Shown: positions 26,628 through 34,683, counted from the first letter of the stretch. The stretch is 64,000 nucleotides of DNA from Rhodovastum atsumiense (GCF_937425535.1 NZ_OW485601.1:2959501-3023500); one strand, 5' to 3'. A program made the numbers and translations. Notes: generated by a model from the sequence alone, not told the origin.

Positions 26628-27025
26628 ACAAGCCCGGACGTGACCGGGCTCGCCCTCGGGTTCCCGGCGGCTTTCGCCGAGATGACAAGGACGCGCGATG
26701 AGAATTTCTGACTAGACCACACCGGAGTTGGTCAGGGAACGGGCGCCGGAGCGCCCGGCGACATCAGAAAAGGTCAGGACGATTTCGGTCCGGCATCCAT
26801 CTGCGGGGCGCGACGTGACCGCGTGCGCCTCCGATCCGGAACCGCCGATTTCCCACCCGGCGCCGCGCGGCTGACCGCCGCGCGAGGCCTGCCCGCGGTC
26901 GCACCCGACGCGACCCGCCGATCCCCGTGCGCCGAAAACACAGCGCCGGCGGGGCCACGGAAGCGGGCCACCACGCAATCCATTCGCCGGTGCGTCCGCG
27001 CCGGCCCCAGACCAGGAGCCGACCC

Positions 27026-28894
27026 ATGCCGACTCAGGCCGTGAGAGCTGCCGACTTCACTCGTTCCATCAGCGTTCAGATCCACATGGGTCACGGTGGC
27101 GGGGGCCGTCCTTACGGCAACATGACGACGCTGCAGAACGCGCTCGCCTACCTGAACCCCAAGGGCATCGGCACGGGCGTTGGCGTGGTGCGCGACGAGA
27201 CCTGGGCCAGTTCCGATCTCGCGACCCTCGGCCGGCTCGGCTACAAGCTCGATGTCTATGTCGCCTACAACCAGGGCGCCAACAGCGCGAGCGGCGCCAT
27301 CGACGCGCTGCGGCCGCTGGTGAACGCCGGCTATGTGCGCATGGTCGAAGGCCCGCTGGAAGTCGACAACGTGGGCTGGGGTCTGGTCAGGACCGGTTCC
27401 TATACGGCCCTGAACGGCCAGACCTATGCCGGCTGGCAGGCTGCCGTGAAGTGGCAGCAGGATCTCTACAACACCTTCGCCAGCAAGACCGACGTGGCGC
27501 TGTTCAGCCTGGCCAATCCCGCCAATGGCAACGCCAGCAGTCCCGCCGTGTCGGCCGCGCGCTCGCTCGGTCTCAGCCTGAACGGCATCACCGAGCTCGG
27601 CAACGTCCATTTCTACCAGCACAACGGCAATTCGCCGGCGACCGAGATGCCCGGCGTGATCCGCGACGAAACCGGCTACACCCCGGGCAAGCCCTTCGCC
27701 ATCACCGAGACCGGCTTCAACGATCTCAATGACGGCAGCACCAATTATCTGGGATCGGCGCACGCGAACGGCGTCTACACGCTGGATCTGGCGCTGAACG
27801 CGTTCAAGGCCGGCTGCAAGCTCACCAACCTCTACGAGCTGTTCGACGAGAACATGGGCTATGCCGCGCAGGGCATCGCCTTCGAGGACCATTGGGGCCT
27901 GTTCAATGCCAACGGCACGCCGAAGGCGGCGGCCACCTACCTGCGCAACATGATGTCGGTGCTCGGCGACAGCGGCGCGAATGCCGGCGGGTTCGCGCCC
28001 GGTTCGCTCAATTACTCCGTCTCCGGGTTGGGATCGAACGGCCAGACGCTGCTCATGCAGAAGAGCGGCGGCGTCTACGACATCGCCGTCTGGGCCAATG
28101 CCAGTGTCTTCACGGGCGGCCATGCCGGCACGGCGCCGACACAGAACGTCACCGTCAATCTCGGCGGCACCTATGGCAGCGTGAAGGTGTACGACCCGGT
28201 GCGGGGCAGCAACGCGGTGCAGACACTGAGCAATGTCAGCTCCGTCAGGCTGGGCGTCACCGACCACCCGCTGATCATCGAGGTCGGCGGCCAGGGCAGT
28301 GGCCGCGCAACAAGTTCTGGCGGCACTCCCGCCGCCGCTTCCCCTGCCAGCCCCGGCACCGCTGCGGCCCCATCCGGATCCCACGTCATCAACGTCGCCG
28401 GCGGCAGGACCGTGACCACGCAGCCGGGCACGCGGAACACGGTGAACATCACCGGCAGCGCCACGGTGAATGCCAAGGGCACCGACACGATCAGGGTCAC
28501 CGCCGGCAACACCACCGTCAACGGCGGCACCGGGCACCTCGTCTTCGTCGGCGGCGGCGCCGGCAAGGCGACGCTCAATCTCAGGGGCGGCACGACCGAG
28601 GCCACGCTCGGCAACGGCGGCAGCGCCGTGAAGATCGCCGGCCACGTGACGGCGACGGCCGGCGGGGGCACCGACCTGTTCACCCTGACCCGGGATGCCT
28701 CGATCGACACCGCCGTGATCTACAATTTCAAGGCCGGCACCGATCACCTGCACCTCGCCGGCTATGGCTCCGGCACCGCCGGCGTGGCCTGGGTCGCCGA
28801 CGCCGCGGCGGGGACCTCGGTGCACCTGACCGACGGCTCGCATGTCGGGCTGGTCGGGGTGCACAGCACTGATCTGGGCAGGTTGTTCGCCTGA
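27026..28894 (+). CDS. Glycoside hydrolase-like protein with C-terminal type I secretion region
   Basis: This is a 622-residue, two-part protein. Residues 1-420 form a clan GH-A-like domain with EGPLEVDN (Glu112, acid/base position) and FAITETGF (Glu228, nucleophile position), then FEDHWGLF and a beta-sandwich. A Ser/Ala/Pro/Gly linker (425-452) leads to a Gly/Thr/Val-rich beta-strand repeat region (455-545). The C-terminus resembles type I secretion signals: GGGTDLFTLTRDASIDTAVI then NFKAGTDHLHL. There is no N-terminal signal peptide. AGGAG lies 8 bases before the ATG; an earlier in-frame start (26927) lacks both homology and a ribosome binding site. Export through the ABC/HlyD pair at 1-2826 and action on the polysaccharide made here are inferred. 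The paralogue at 20897-22312 uses the Tat route instead. Confidence 0.78.
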   Translation: MPTQAVRAADFTRSISVQIHMGHGGGGRPYGNMTTLQNALAYLNPKGIGTGVGVVRDETWASSDLATLGRLGYKLDVYVAYNQGANSASGAIDALRPLVNAGYVRMVEGPLEVDNVGWGLVRTGSYTALNGQTYAGWQAAVKWQQDLYNTFASKTDVALFSLANPANGNASSPAVSAARSLGLSLNGITELGNVHFYQHNGNSPATEMPGVIRDETGYTPGKPFAITETGFNDLNDGSTNYLGSAHANGVYTLDLALNAFKAGCKLTNLYELFDENMGYAAQGIAFEDHWGLFNANGTPKAAATYLRNMMSVLGDSGANAGGFAPGSLNYSVSGLGSNGQTLLMQKSGGVYDIAVWANASVFTGGHAGTAPTQNVTVNLGGTYGSVKVYDPVRGSNAVQTLSNVSSVRLGVTDHPLIIEVGGQGSGRATSSGGTPAAASPASPGTAAAPSGSHVINVAGGRTVTTQPGTRNTVNITGSATVNAKGTDTIRVTAGNTTVNGGTGHLVFVGGGAGKATLNLRGGTTEATLGNGGSAVKIAGHVTATAGGGTDLFTLTRDASIDTAVIYNFKAGTDHLHLAGYGSGTAGVAWVADAAAGTSVHLTDGSHVGLVGVHSTDLGRLFA

Positions 28895-28930
28895 ACGGCA
28901 CCTCTCCCGCGCCGCTCCGGCGTAAAATCC

Positions 28931-28953
28931 GGCCTGGGTCCACCCCCCAGGCC
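28931..28953. terminator. Hairpin after the secreted hydrolase gene
   Basis: GGCCTGGG (28931-28938) and CCCAGGCC (28946-28953) form a perfect 8-bp stem with a 7-base loop, 37 bp after the stop. There is no T tract, so it may be an mRNA 3'-end stabiliser or a weak terminator. Confidence 0.4.
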
Positions 28954-28979
28954 CGAGGTTTAACAGGAGAGCGCCGCCG

Positions 28980-29216
28980 ATGCCGTTGTACGGTTTCCAT
29001 TGCACTGCCTGCGACATCGATTTCGAGACGCTGGTCATCGGATCCGAGGTCCCGACCTGTCCGGAATGCGGCGGTACCGCGCTGGAGCAGCTTCTCTCGC
29101 GCGTCGCGCCGGACATGAAGACGCCCGGCCTGGTGCAGCGGGCCCGCGCCTGCGCCGATTGCCAGGGGCATTTCAGCAATTACAGTCCCTCCGAACGCCC
29201 GCCCTGCCAGCGCTGA
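28980..29216 (+). CDS. FmdB-family zinc ribbon protein
   Basis: This 78-residue protein starts MPLYGFHCTACDIDFETL, followed by CPECGG. The pair of C-x2-C knuckles (CTAC, CPEC) with the invariant MP-x-Y-x-F/Y-x-C start defines the FmdB/putative regulatory zinc ribbon family (COG2331). Its role in most bacteria is unknown. AGGAGA lies 12 bases before the ATG. Two extra cysteines (CADC) and a PPCQR tail are seen near the C-terminus. It stands alone between the hydrolase and the convergent iron transporter operon. Confidence 0.88.
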   Translation: MPLYGFHCTACDIDFETLVIGSEVPTCPECGGTALEQLLSRVAPDMKTPGLVQRARACADCQGHFSNYSPSERPPCQR

Positions 29217-29234
29217 CCGGCCCGCGGCGCCGGC

Positions 29235-29996
29235 TTATTCCGGCGCGTGGAAGGCGAGCCGGCGGCCGCTGACCTCGTGCACCTCCATGTCGGTGTCGAA
29301 CACTGTCCGCAGCACCTCCGGCCGCATCACCTCGGCCGGGGTGGCGTGCAGCACCACCCGGCCCCGCCGCATCGCCACCAGCGCGTCCGACCAGCAGGAG
29401 GCGAGGTTGATGTCGTGCAGCACCAGCACGAAGCTGCGGCCGGAGCTGTCGGCCAGCCGCCGCACCAGCCGCATCAGCGCCGCCGCATGGCGCGGATCGA
29501 GGTTATTCAGCGGCTCGTCCAGCAGCACGTGATCGGTGCCCTGGCACAGCGCCATGGCGATGAAGGCACGCTGGCGTTGCCCGCCCGAAAGCAGGTCGAG
29601 GAACCGGTCCGCCAGCTCTTCCAGCTCCAGCAGCCGCAGCGCCGCCTCCACCTGTTCCTGATCCTCGGCGCGCAGCCGGCCGCGGCAATGTGGATAGCGC
29701 CCGAACGCCACCAGGTCGCGCACGGTCAGGCGCATGGTCACGTGGGTGTCCTGGCGCATGATCGCCAGGCGTTTCGCCAGTATCGCCCCCGGCGTGCGCG
29801 CGACATCCAGCCCGCCGACGCGGATCGTGCCGCGGTCGGGGGAGGTCAGCCGCCCGATCATCGCCAGCAGGGTGGACTTGCCCGCGCCGTTCGGCCCGAT
29901 CAGGGACGTGACGCCGCCCGGAGGCAGCCGTAGCGAAACGGCATCGACGACGGGCGTGCCACCATAGGTCTTGGTGACGTCGGTGATCTCGATCAT
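29235..29996 (-). CDS. Ferric-siderophore ABC transporter, ATP-binding subunit (FecE/FepC type)
   Basis: This 253-residue ATPase powers uptake of ferric siderophore from the periplasm. It has Walker A GPNGAGKST, LSGGQRQR, Walker B HVLLDEPLNNLD and the switch histidine in VLHDINLA. The FGRYPHCRGR stretch is typical of FecE/FepC/ViuG. Its ATG overlaps the stop of the permease upstream (ATGA). It is the last gene of a five-gene minus-strand operon led by the ECF sigma factor. Confidence 0.94.
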   Translation of the reverse strand: MIEITDVTKTYGGTPVVDAVSLRLPPGGVTSLIGPNGAGKSTLLAMIGRLTSPDRGTIRVGGLDVARTPGAILAKRLAIMRQDTHVTMRLTVRDLVAFGRYPHCRGRLRAEDQEQVEAALRLLELEELADRFLDLLSGGQRQRAFIAMALCQGTDHVLLDEPLNNLDPRHAAALMRLVRRLADSSGRSFVLVLHDINLASCWSDALVAMRRGRVVLHATPAEVMRPEVLRTVFDTDMEVHEVSGRRLAFHAPE

Positions 29997-30949
29997 CCCC
30001 GGGCTCCACGCAACAGCAGCAGCAGGAACAGCACCCCGCCGGCGAATTCGATGACGATGCTCAGCGCGGCGCCGAGGCCCAGCACCCGCTCCAGCACCAG
30101 TTGGCCGAGCAGCAGCGCCAGCATGCCCAGCAGGGCCGCCGCCGGCAGCACCACGGCGTGGCGGGACGAGGGCATGATCCGGTAGGCGAGATTGGCCACC
30201 AGCAGCCCGAGGAAGCCGATCGGCCCGACCAGCGCGGTCGGCACCGCGACCAGCACGGCGACCATGCCCAGCATGCGCCTCACCGCCGGCCGGTACTCCA
30301 CGCCGAGGCCGATCGCCGGCTCGCGCCCGAGCGCGATCACGTCGAAGCGGTGCAGGTCCCGCAACGCCATCACGCCGGTCGCCGCCATCGCCAGCGCGGC
30401 CACGGCCAGCAGATCCAGTTCGGCACGGTTGAAATCGGCGAACAGCCGACCCTGCAGCACGGCGAAGGCGGCCGGGTCCAGCATCCGCTGCAGCAGCGCG
30501 GTCAGGGCGCGGAACAGCGTGCCGAGCCCGATCCCCGCCAGCACCATGATGTGCAGGCCGTGCGCTTCGCCCCGGAACATCCGGCCATAGAGCAGGGCCG
30601 ACAGCGCCACCATCAGCGTGGCCTGCAGCACGAACCCGGCTTCGCGCGGCAACGTTCCGATGTTGCCGGCCAGGTGGATGGTCGTGGTCTGCACCAGCAC
30701 GAACAGGGCGTCGAATCCCATCACCGAGGGGGTCAGGATGCGGTTGCCGGTCACGGTCTGGAACAGCACCGTCGCCACCCCGACGGCGCCGCCCACCAGC
30801 AGCAGGGCCAGCACCTTGGCGCCGCGGAAGGCCAGCACGAATCCCCAGTCGCCCCGCGCGCCGACGGTCATGAAGGCCGCGATCGCCAGCAGGGTCAGCA
30901 CGGCCAGCAGCGCCAGCACGCGCAGGCAGCGTCGTTGCATCGCCGTCAT
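29993..30949 (-). CDS. FecCD-family siderophore permease (second)
   Basis: This 318-residue protein has about 9-10 membrane helices and family blocks such as NRILTPSVMGFDALF, GEAHGLHIMVLAGIGLG and a GPIGFLGLLVANLAYRI coupling segment that meets the ATPase. It pairs with the permease encoded just upstream to form a heterodimeric channel. The ATG at 30949 overlaps the upstream stop (ATGA), which decides the start over a longer frame from 30982. Confidence 0.93.
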   Translation of the reverse strand: MTAMQRRCLRVLALLAVLTLLAIAAFMTVGARGDWGFVLAFRGAKVLALLLVGGAVGVATVLFQTVTGNRILTPSVMGFDALFVLVQTTTIHLAGNIGTLPREAGFVLQATLMVALSALLYGRMFRGEAHGLHIMVLAGIGLGTLFRALTALLQRMLDPAAFAVLQGRLFADFNRAELDLLAVAALAMAATGVMALRDLHRFDVIALGREPAIGLGVEYRPAVRRMLGMVAVLVAVPTALVGPIGFLGLLVANLAYRIMPSSRHAVVLPAAALLGMLALLLGQLVLERVLGLGAALSIVIEFAGGVLFLLLLLRGARG

Positions 30950-31929
30950 CCCAGGTGCCGGCGTTCGCGCGCCAGCAGCCACAGGAAGGCGGCGGCGCCG
31001 AGGCTGCCGATCACCACGCCGATCGGGATTTCGTAGGGAAAACGGATCAGGCGGCCGGTGATGTCGCAGGCCAGCGCGGTGCCCGCCCCGAGCAGCGCCA
31101 CCAGCGGCACCGACCGGCGCAGGTTGTCGCCGACCAGCAGGGCGATGACATTGGGCACCACCAACCCGAGGAAGGGGATGATGCCGACGGTGACGACCAC
31201 GCTGGCCGAGACCCCGGCGACGATGAGCAGGCCCATCCCCACCACCCGGCGATGGTCCACACCCAGGCCGATCGCGGTGTCACGGCCGAGGCCGGCCACG
31301 GTGAAGCGGTCGGCCATGGCGGCGGCGAGCAGGGTCAGCGCGCCGGCGATCCACAGCAATTCGTAGCGCCCGGCCAGCACCTGGGAGAAATCGCCGGTGC
31401 GCCACGCCACCAGCGACTGCATCAGGTCGGTGCGATACGCGATGAAGGTGGTGGCGGCGTCGATGATGCCGCTCAGCACGATGCCGGTCAGCGGCACCAC
31501 CAGCATCGAGCGCAGCCGGATCCGCCCCAGGATCGCCAGGAACAGCAGGGTCGCCCCCAGGCCGCCGGCGGCGGCGACCAGCATGCGGCCCCAGACCGGC
31601 AGGTCGGGCGCGAACAGCATCACCAGCACCATGCCCAGGCAGGCGCCCTCGACCGTGCCGGCCATGGCCGGCTCCACGTAGCGGTTGCGTACCATCATCT
31701 GCAGGATCAGCCCCGCCACCGCCGTTGCGGCGCCGGCGAAGATCAGCGCCAGCGTGCGCGGGACGCGGCTGGTGGTCAGCAGCATCAGCAGGCGCGCGGT
31801 GTCGCCGCCGGGGCCGCACAGCTCCGGCAGGTCCGCGACGCCGATGCAGACGCTGATGACGGCACAGACGAAGACCGCGGCGATGGCGGGCAGCAGGCTC
31901 TCCAGGCCGGCGGGCGGTTGCCGCGGCAC
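30946..31929 (-). CDS. FecCD-family siderophore permease (first)
   Basis: This 327-residue polytopic permease has RVPRTLALIFAGAATAVAGL, the signature N-terminal helix block of the family, RNRYVEPAMAGTVEGA, and the ATPase-contacting IIPFLGLVVPNVIALL. It starts with GTG two bases after the binding-protein gene stop. With the next gene it forms the membrane channel of the siderophore importer. Confidence 0.93.
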   Translation of the reverse strand: MPRQPPAGLESLLPAIAAVFVCAVISVCIGVADLPELCGPGGDTARLLMLLTTSRVPRTLALIFAGAATAVAGLILQMMVRNRYVEPAMAGTVEGACLGMVLVMLFAPDLPVWGRMLVAAAGGLGATLLFLAILGRIRLRSMLVVPLTGIVLSGIIDAATTFIAYRTDLMQSLVAWRTGDFSQVLAGRYELLWIAGALTLLAAAMADRFTVAGLGRDTAIGLGVDHRRVVGMGLLIVAGVSASVVVTVGIIPFLGLVVPNVIALLVGDNLRRSVPLVALLGAGTALACDITGRLIRFPYEIPIGVVIGSLGAAAFLWLLARERRHLG

Positions 31930-31931
31930 CC

Positions 31932-32855
31932 TCAGGCGCCCCCCAGCACGTGGGCCATGTCGTCGACGATCGCCTGTTCGCTGGCGAGGCCACCACTGGT
32001 CAAATAAAACCGGACGGGATCGAGGAAGACGATCCGGCCGGCTTTCCCGGCCTTGGTCGCCGCGACCAGCGGCGTGTCGAGCAGGACGGCGGCCGGCCGG
32101 CCCGGCCGGCCCACCGCGGTGTCGCGGTCCACCACGAACAGCCAGTCGGGATCGGTGCGGGCGATGTATTCGGGGGAGACCGGCTGGCCGTGCGTGGCGG
32201 GCGGCAGCGCCGGATCGGCCGGCTGCAGCCCGAACATGTCGTGGAGCATGCCGAAGCGCGAGCCTGGCCCATAGGCGCTGATCCGCCCACCGCTGGTCAG
32301 CACGATCAGGGCCGTGCCCGCCGCCTCGCCACGCGCGCGCACCGCAGCAGTGGTGGCGCGCAGCCGTTCGAGCCGGGCTGCCACCTCCTCCTCCTTGCCG
32401 AAGATACGGCCGAGGGCGATGGCGTTGCGTTCCATGCTGCCGGTGAAGTCGCCGGGGTCGAGCGACAGCTCGATGGTGGGGGCGATGGTGGAGAGGGCGG
32501 CGTATTTGTCGTGCATGCGCGGCCCGGTGATGACCAGTCCCGGCCGCGCTGCCGCCACGGCTTCGAAATCGGGCTCGAACAGCGAGCCGATCCGCGCGTA
32601 GCTGCGGGCCTGGTAGCGGGCGAGGGCAGGCGGCATCCGCCAGTCCGGCACCCCGGCGACCGGCACGCCGAGCGCATCCAGCGTATCGAGCGCGCCCAGA
32701 TCGAACACCAGCACCGGTGCGGGCAGGCGCCGCAGCGTGGTGCGGCCGTGCGCGTGCGCGACGGTCACGGTGTCCGCCTCCGCGGCGCCCGCCCCGCCGC
32801 CCGGCAGCAGCGTGGCCAGCAGGCCGGACACGAAGCCGGCCCGTGACAGTTTCAT
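31932..32855 (-). CDS. Siderophore-binding periplasmic protein
   Basis: This 307-residue class III substrate-binding protein has an N-terminal signal (KLSRAGFVSGLLATLLPGGG...AGA). The two lobes carry VLVFDLGALDTLDALGVPVAGVP and RPGLVITGPRMHDKYAALS, as in FepB/FatB/ViuP. It would hand ferric siderophore from the TonB receptor to the FecCD permeases. The ATG at 32855 gives a normal signal peptide. A longer in-frame start at 32888 adds 11 residues and cannot be excluded. It follows the sigma factor gene by about 50 bp. Confidence 0.88.
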   Translation of the reverse strand: MKLSRAGFVSGLLATLLPGGGAGAAEADTVTVAHAHGRTTLRRLPAPVLVFDLGALDTLDALGVPVAGVPDWRMPPALARYQARSYARIGSLFEPDFEAVAAARPGLVITGPRMHDKYAALSTIAPTIELSLDPGDFTGSMERNAIALGRIFGKEEEVAARLERLRATTAAVRARGEAAGTALIVLTSGGRISAYGPGSRFGMLHDMFGLQPADPALPPATHGQPVSPEYIARTDPDWLFVVDRDTAVGRPGRPAAVLLDTPLVAATKAGKAGRIVFLDPVRFYLTSGGLASEQAIVDDMAHVLGGA

Positions 32856-32906
32856 TCCGGCTGTACCGGTCTTTGGTTCACTGGGCATTGGACCTGCGAT
32901 GCAACG

Positions 32907-33434
32907 TCAAGGAAGGGGGGTGTCGGCGAAGTCCCGCAGCCGGTCGCGCAGCAGCGCCAGCGCGCGCGCCATGTGGATTTCCACGGTGTTGCGCGCGATG
33001 CCGAGGCGGGTGGCGATCTCGGCGTAGCCGAGGCCGTGGAAGCGGTGCAGGATGAACACCTCGCGCGGGCGCGCCGGCATCGCCGCCAGCGCCGCGCGCA
33101 GCGCCGTCGCGGCCTCGGCCGAGAGCGCCTGGCGGAACGGGCCCGGTGCCGGGTCGGCCAGCAGGTCGGGCACCGTCTCGGAGGGTGCGCCCGCGCCATG
33201 GCGCAGCGCCTGCCGCTGTGTGTCGATGATACGGTTGCGCAGCATGCGATGCAGGAAGGCCCGTGCCGCGCCGATCGTCTCGCCCGTGCGCGTGCGTCCG
33301 TCGAGCGCTGCATACCGGGCGAACACCTCCTGCACGGCATCGGCCGCCGCCTCCCGGTTGCCCAGGCCATTGCGGGCGAGCCGGGTCAGTTCGGGGCCAT
33401 AGAGGCGAAACAGCGCGTCCAGATCGTCCGACAT
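32907..33434 (-). CDS. ECF sigma factor (FecI-like)
   Basis: This is a 175-residue sigma factor with only regions 2 and 4. Region 2 runs from LFRLYGPELTRLARN to AFLHRMLRNRIIDTQRQ. Region 4 reads MPARPREVFILHRFHGLGYAEIA, then the recognition helix RNTVEIHMARAL. Length and motifs fit the iron-starvation FecI group. It leads the importer operon on the minus strand, while its presumed partner FecR is divergent on the plus strand 150 bp away. Usually fecI and fecR are tandem, so this arrangement is unusual. Confidence 0.92.
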   Translation of the reverse strand: MSDDLDALFRLYGPELTRLARNGLGNREAAADAVQEVFARYAALDGRTRTGETIGAARAFLHRMLRNRIIDTQRQALRHGAGAPSETVPDLLADPAPGPFRQALSAEAATALRAALAAMPARPREVFILHRFHGLGYAEIATRLGIARNTVEIHMARALALLRDRLRDFADTPLP

Positions 33435-33536
33435 CAGGGGCCGGCGCCCCGCCCGGTCGGGGGCAGGACCGTTGCCCGCGCAAATATTCTCCCCGATGCC
33501 GTAGGGGTGACGGCGGAGCGGGGCGTCTTGAGGGGC

Positions 33537-33590
33537 ATGTCATCGCCCTTCGATTTCCCCATCGTGGTTGCGGCCGGAGTCCGGCCGTGA
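33537..33590 (+). CDS. Candidate 17-codon ORF coupled to the FecR-like gene
   Basis: An ATG preceded by GAGGGG opens a 17-codon frame (MSSPFDFPIVVAAGVRP) whose TGA overlaps the GTG start of the FecR-like gene as GTGA. The overlap is the same type used by true gene pairs in this window, so it could couple translation of FecR to a leader peptide. It is too short to judge by composition. Confidence 0.3.
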   Translation: MSSPFDFPIVVAAGVRP

Positions 33591-34546
33591 GCGAGGATCC
33601 CAAGGTCATCGCCGAGGAACAGGCGCTGGCCTGGTTCGTCCGGTTGCGGGCCGGGGACGCCAGCGAGGCCGATCGCGCCCGCTGCCGTGCCTGGCTGGCC
33701 GCCGATCCCATGCATCGCGCCGCCTGGGCGGAGCTGCGGCATCTGTGGGACGTGGTGGAGGTGTTGCGCCCGGAGGCCGGCAGGGTGATGGCCGGGGCGG
33801 TGCCGGCGCGCCTGGGCCGGCGCGCGCTCTGGCGCCCGGCGGCGATCGCGGCGGGGGTGACGCTGGTGCTCGGGGCCGGCGGGCTGGTCGGCAGCCGGGC
33901 CGGGTGGCTGCCGGCGGTGCTCTCGGCCGATGTCAGCACCCGCATCGGCGAGCGGCGGCACCTGGAGCTGGCCGACGGATCGCAGGCGGAACTGGATGCC
34001 GCTTCCGCCCTGGCCCTCGACATCGTGCCGCCGCGGCGCCGCGTGGTGTTGCTGGAAGGACGCGGCTTCTTCACCGTAGCGCCGGCGGCGCAGCCCTTCA
34101 TCGTCGCCGCCGGTGAGGGTGAAGTACAGGCCGCGCGTTGCGCCTTCGACATCGGGATCGGTCCGCAGGGCGTCGCCGTCACGGTCGCCACCGGCGAACT
34201 GGCGGTCCGCTGCCCGGCCGGCGAGGCCATGCTGCGGGCCGGCGAGGGGCTGACTTACGATAGTGCGCGCCTGCACCGGATGCCGCCGGCCGATCCCGCT
34301 GATATCGGCGCCTGGCGCCAGGGGCGGCTGGTGTTCCGTGGCGCGACGCTGCGCGAGGTGGCGCGTACGCTGGAACGTTATCATCGCGGTCCCATCCTGA
34401 TCACCAGCGCGGCGGTGGCCGGGCTGACGCTGACGGCGGTCTTCGAGGCGGATCGGGTGGAAGCGGCGCTTGCGGGCATCGAACGGGTTCTGCCGGTGCG
34501 GGTCCGACGGGTGGCGGGAATCGTCGTGCTGATCGGCGCCGCCTGA
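33587..34546 (+). CDS. FecR-like anti-sigma / sigma regulator
   Basis: This 319-residue inner-membrane regulator transmits receptor occupancy to the ECF sigma factor. The cytoplasmic N-domain is DUF4880-like (EEQALAWFVRLRAGDASEAD, then HRAAWAEL). One membrane helix spans about 85-110, followed by the periplasmic FecR domain (LADGSQAELDAASAL, LLEGRGFFTVAP) and a C-terminal STN-like segment (TLERYHRGPI) that would contact the receptor. The GTG at 33587 has GGAG 8 bases upstream. It is read with the TonB receptor downstream. Whether it acts as an anti-sigma factor or as an activator cannot be told. Confidence 0.9.
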   Translation: MSEDPKVIAEEQALAWFVRLRAGDASEADRARCRAWLAADPMHRAAWAELRHLWDVVEVLRPEAGRVMAGAVPARLGRRALWRPAAIAAGVTLVLGAGGLVGSRAGWLPAVLSADVSTRIGERRHLELADGSQAELDAASALALDIVPPRRRVVLLEGRGFFTVAPAAQPFIVAAGEGEVQAARCAFDIGIGPQGVAVTVATGELAVRCPAGEAMLRAGEGLTYDSARLHRMPPADPADIGAWRQGRLVFRGATLREVARTLERYHRGPILITSAAVAGLTLTAVFEADRVEAALAGIERVLPVRVRRVAGIVVLIGAA

Positions 34547-34621
34547 CCCGGGACGGGAGGAGCAAAAAACGCGCTGCCCGACTTAGGGGGGAACGCCGCG
34601 TGGCACGTCTCAACCAGTATC

Positions 34622-34640
34622 GCGAATGATAGTCACTCGC
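34622..34640. promoter_or_regulatory. Fur-box-like palindrome upstream of the TonB receptor gene
   Basis: A 19-bp imperfect palindrome of the form GCGA-TGA-TA-TCA-TCGC lies 44 bp before the receptor ATG. The TGATAGTCA core matches the inverted-repeat core of Fur operators (consensus GATAATGATAATCATTATC). It would let iron-loaded Fur repress the receptor and esterase genes independently of the sigma/FecR control. Confidence 0.55.
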
Positions 34641-34683
34641 AATCTGGGATCCGCCGTAACCGGCGGAGGTGAGGCAGGACGGC

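Larger units (their letters stand above)
26107..27025. other. Long divergent intergenic region / structured leader
   Basis: This 919-bp region separates the polysaccharide block (minus) from the secreted hydrolase gene (plus). The part at 26320-26475 is markedly A/T-rich and likely holds promoters for both directions. Rightward, a good sigma-70 promoter at 26511 is followed by a roughly 480-nt leader. The leader contains a 26-codon ORF, a hairpin (26631-26650), a second hairpin (26665-26679), a 5-codon ORF preceded by AAGGA (26698-26715) and a hairpin GGGCGC-CGGA-GCGCCC (26741-26756). No known riboswitch was recognised. Confidence 0.5.

Noticed and set aside
26107-27025. Known riboswitch (TPP, cobalamin, SAM, glycine, c-di-GMP) in the long leader
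   Set aside because: No conserved core motif of these classes was recognised by eye. A covariance model search would be decisive.
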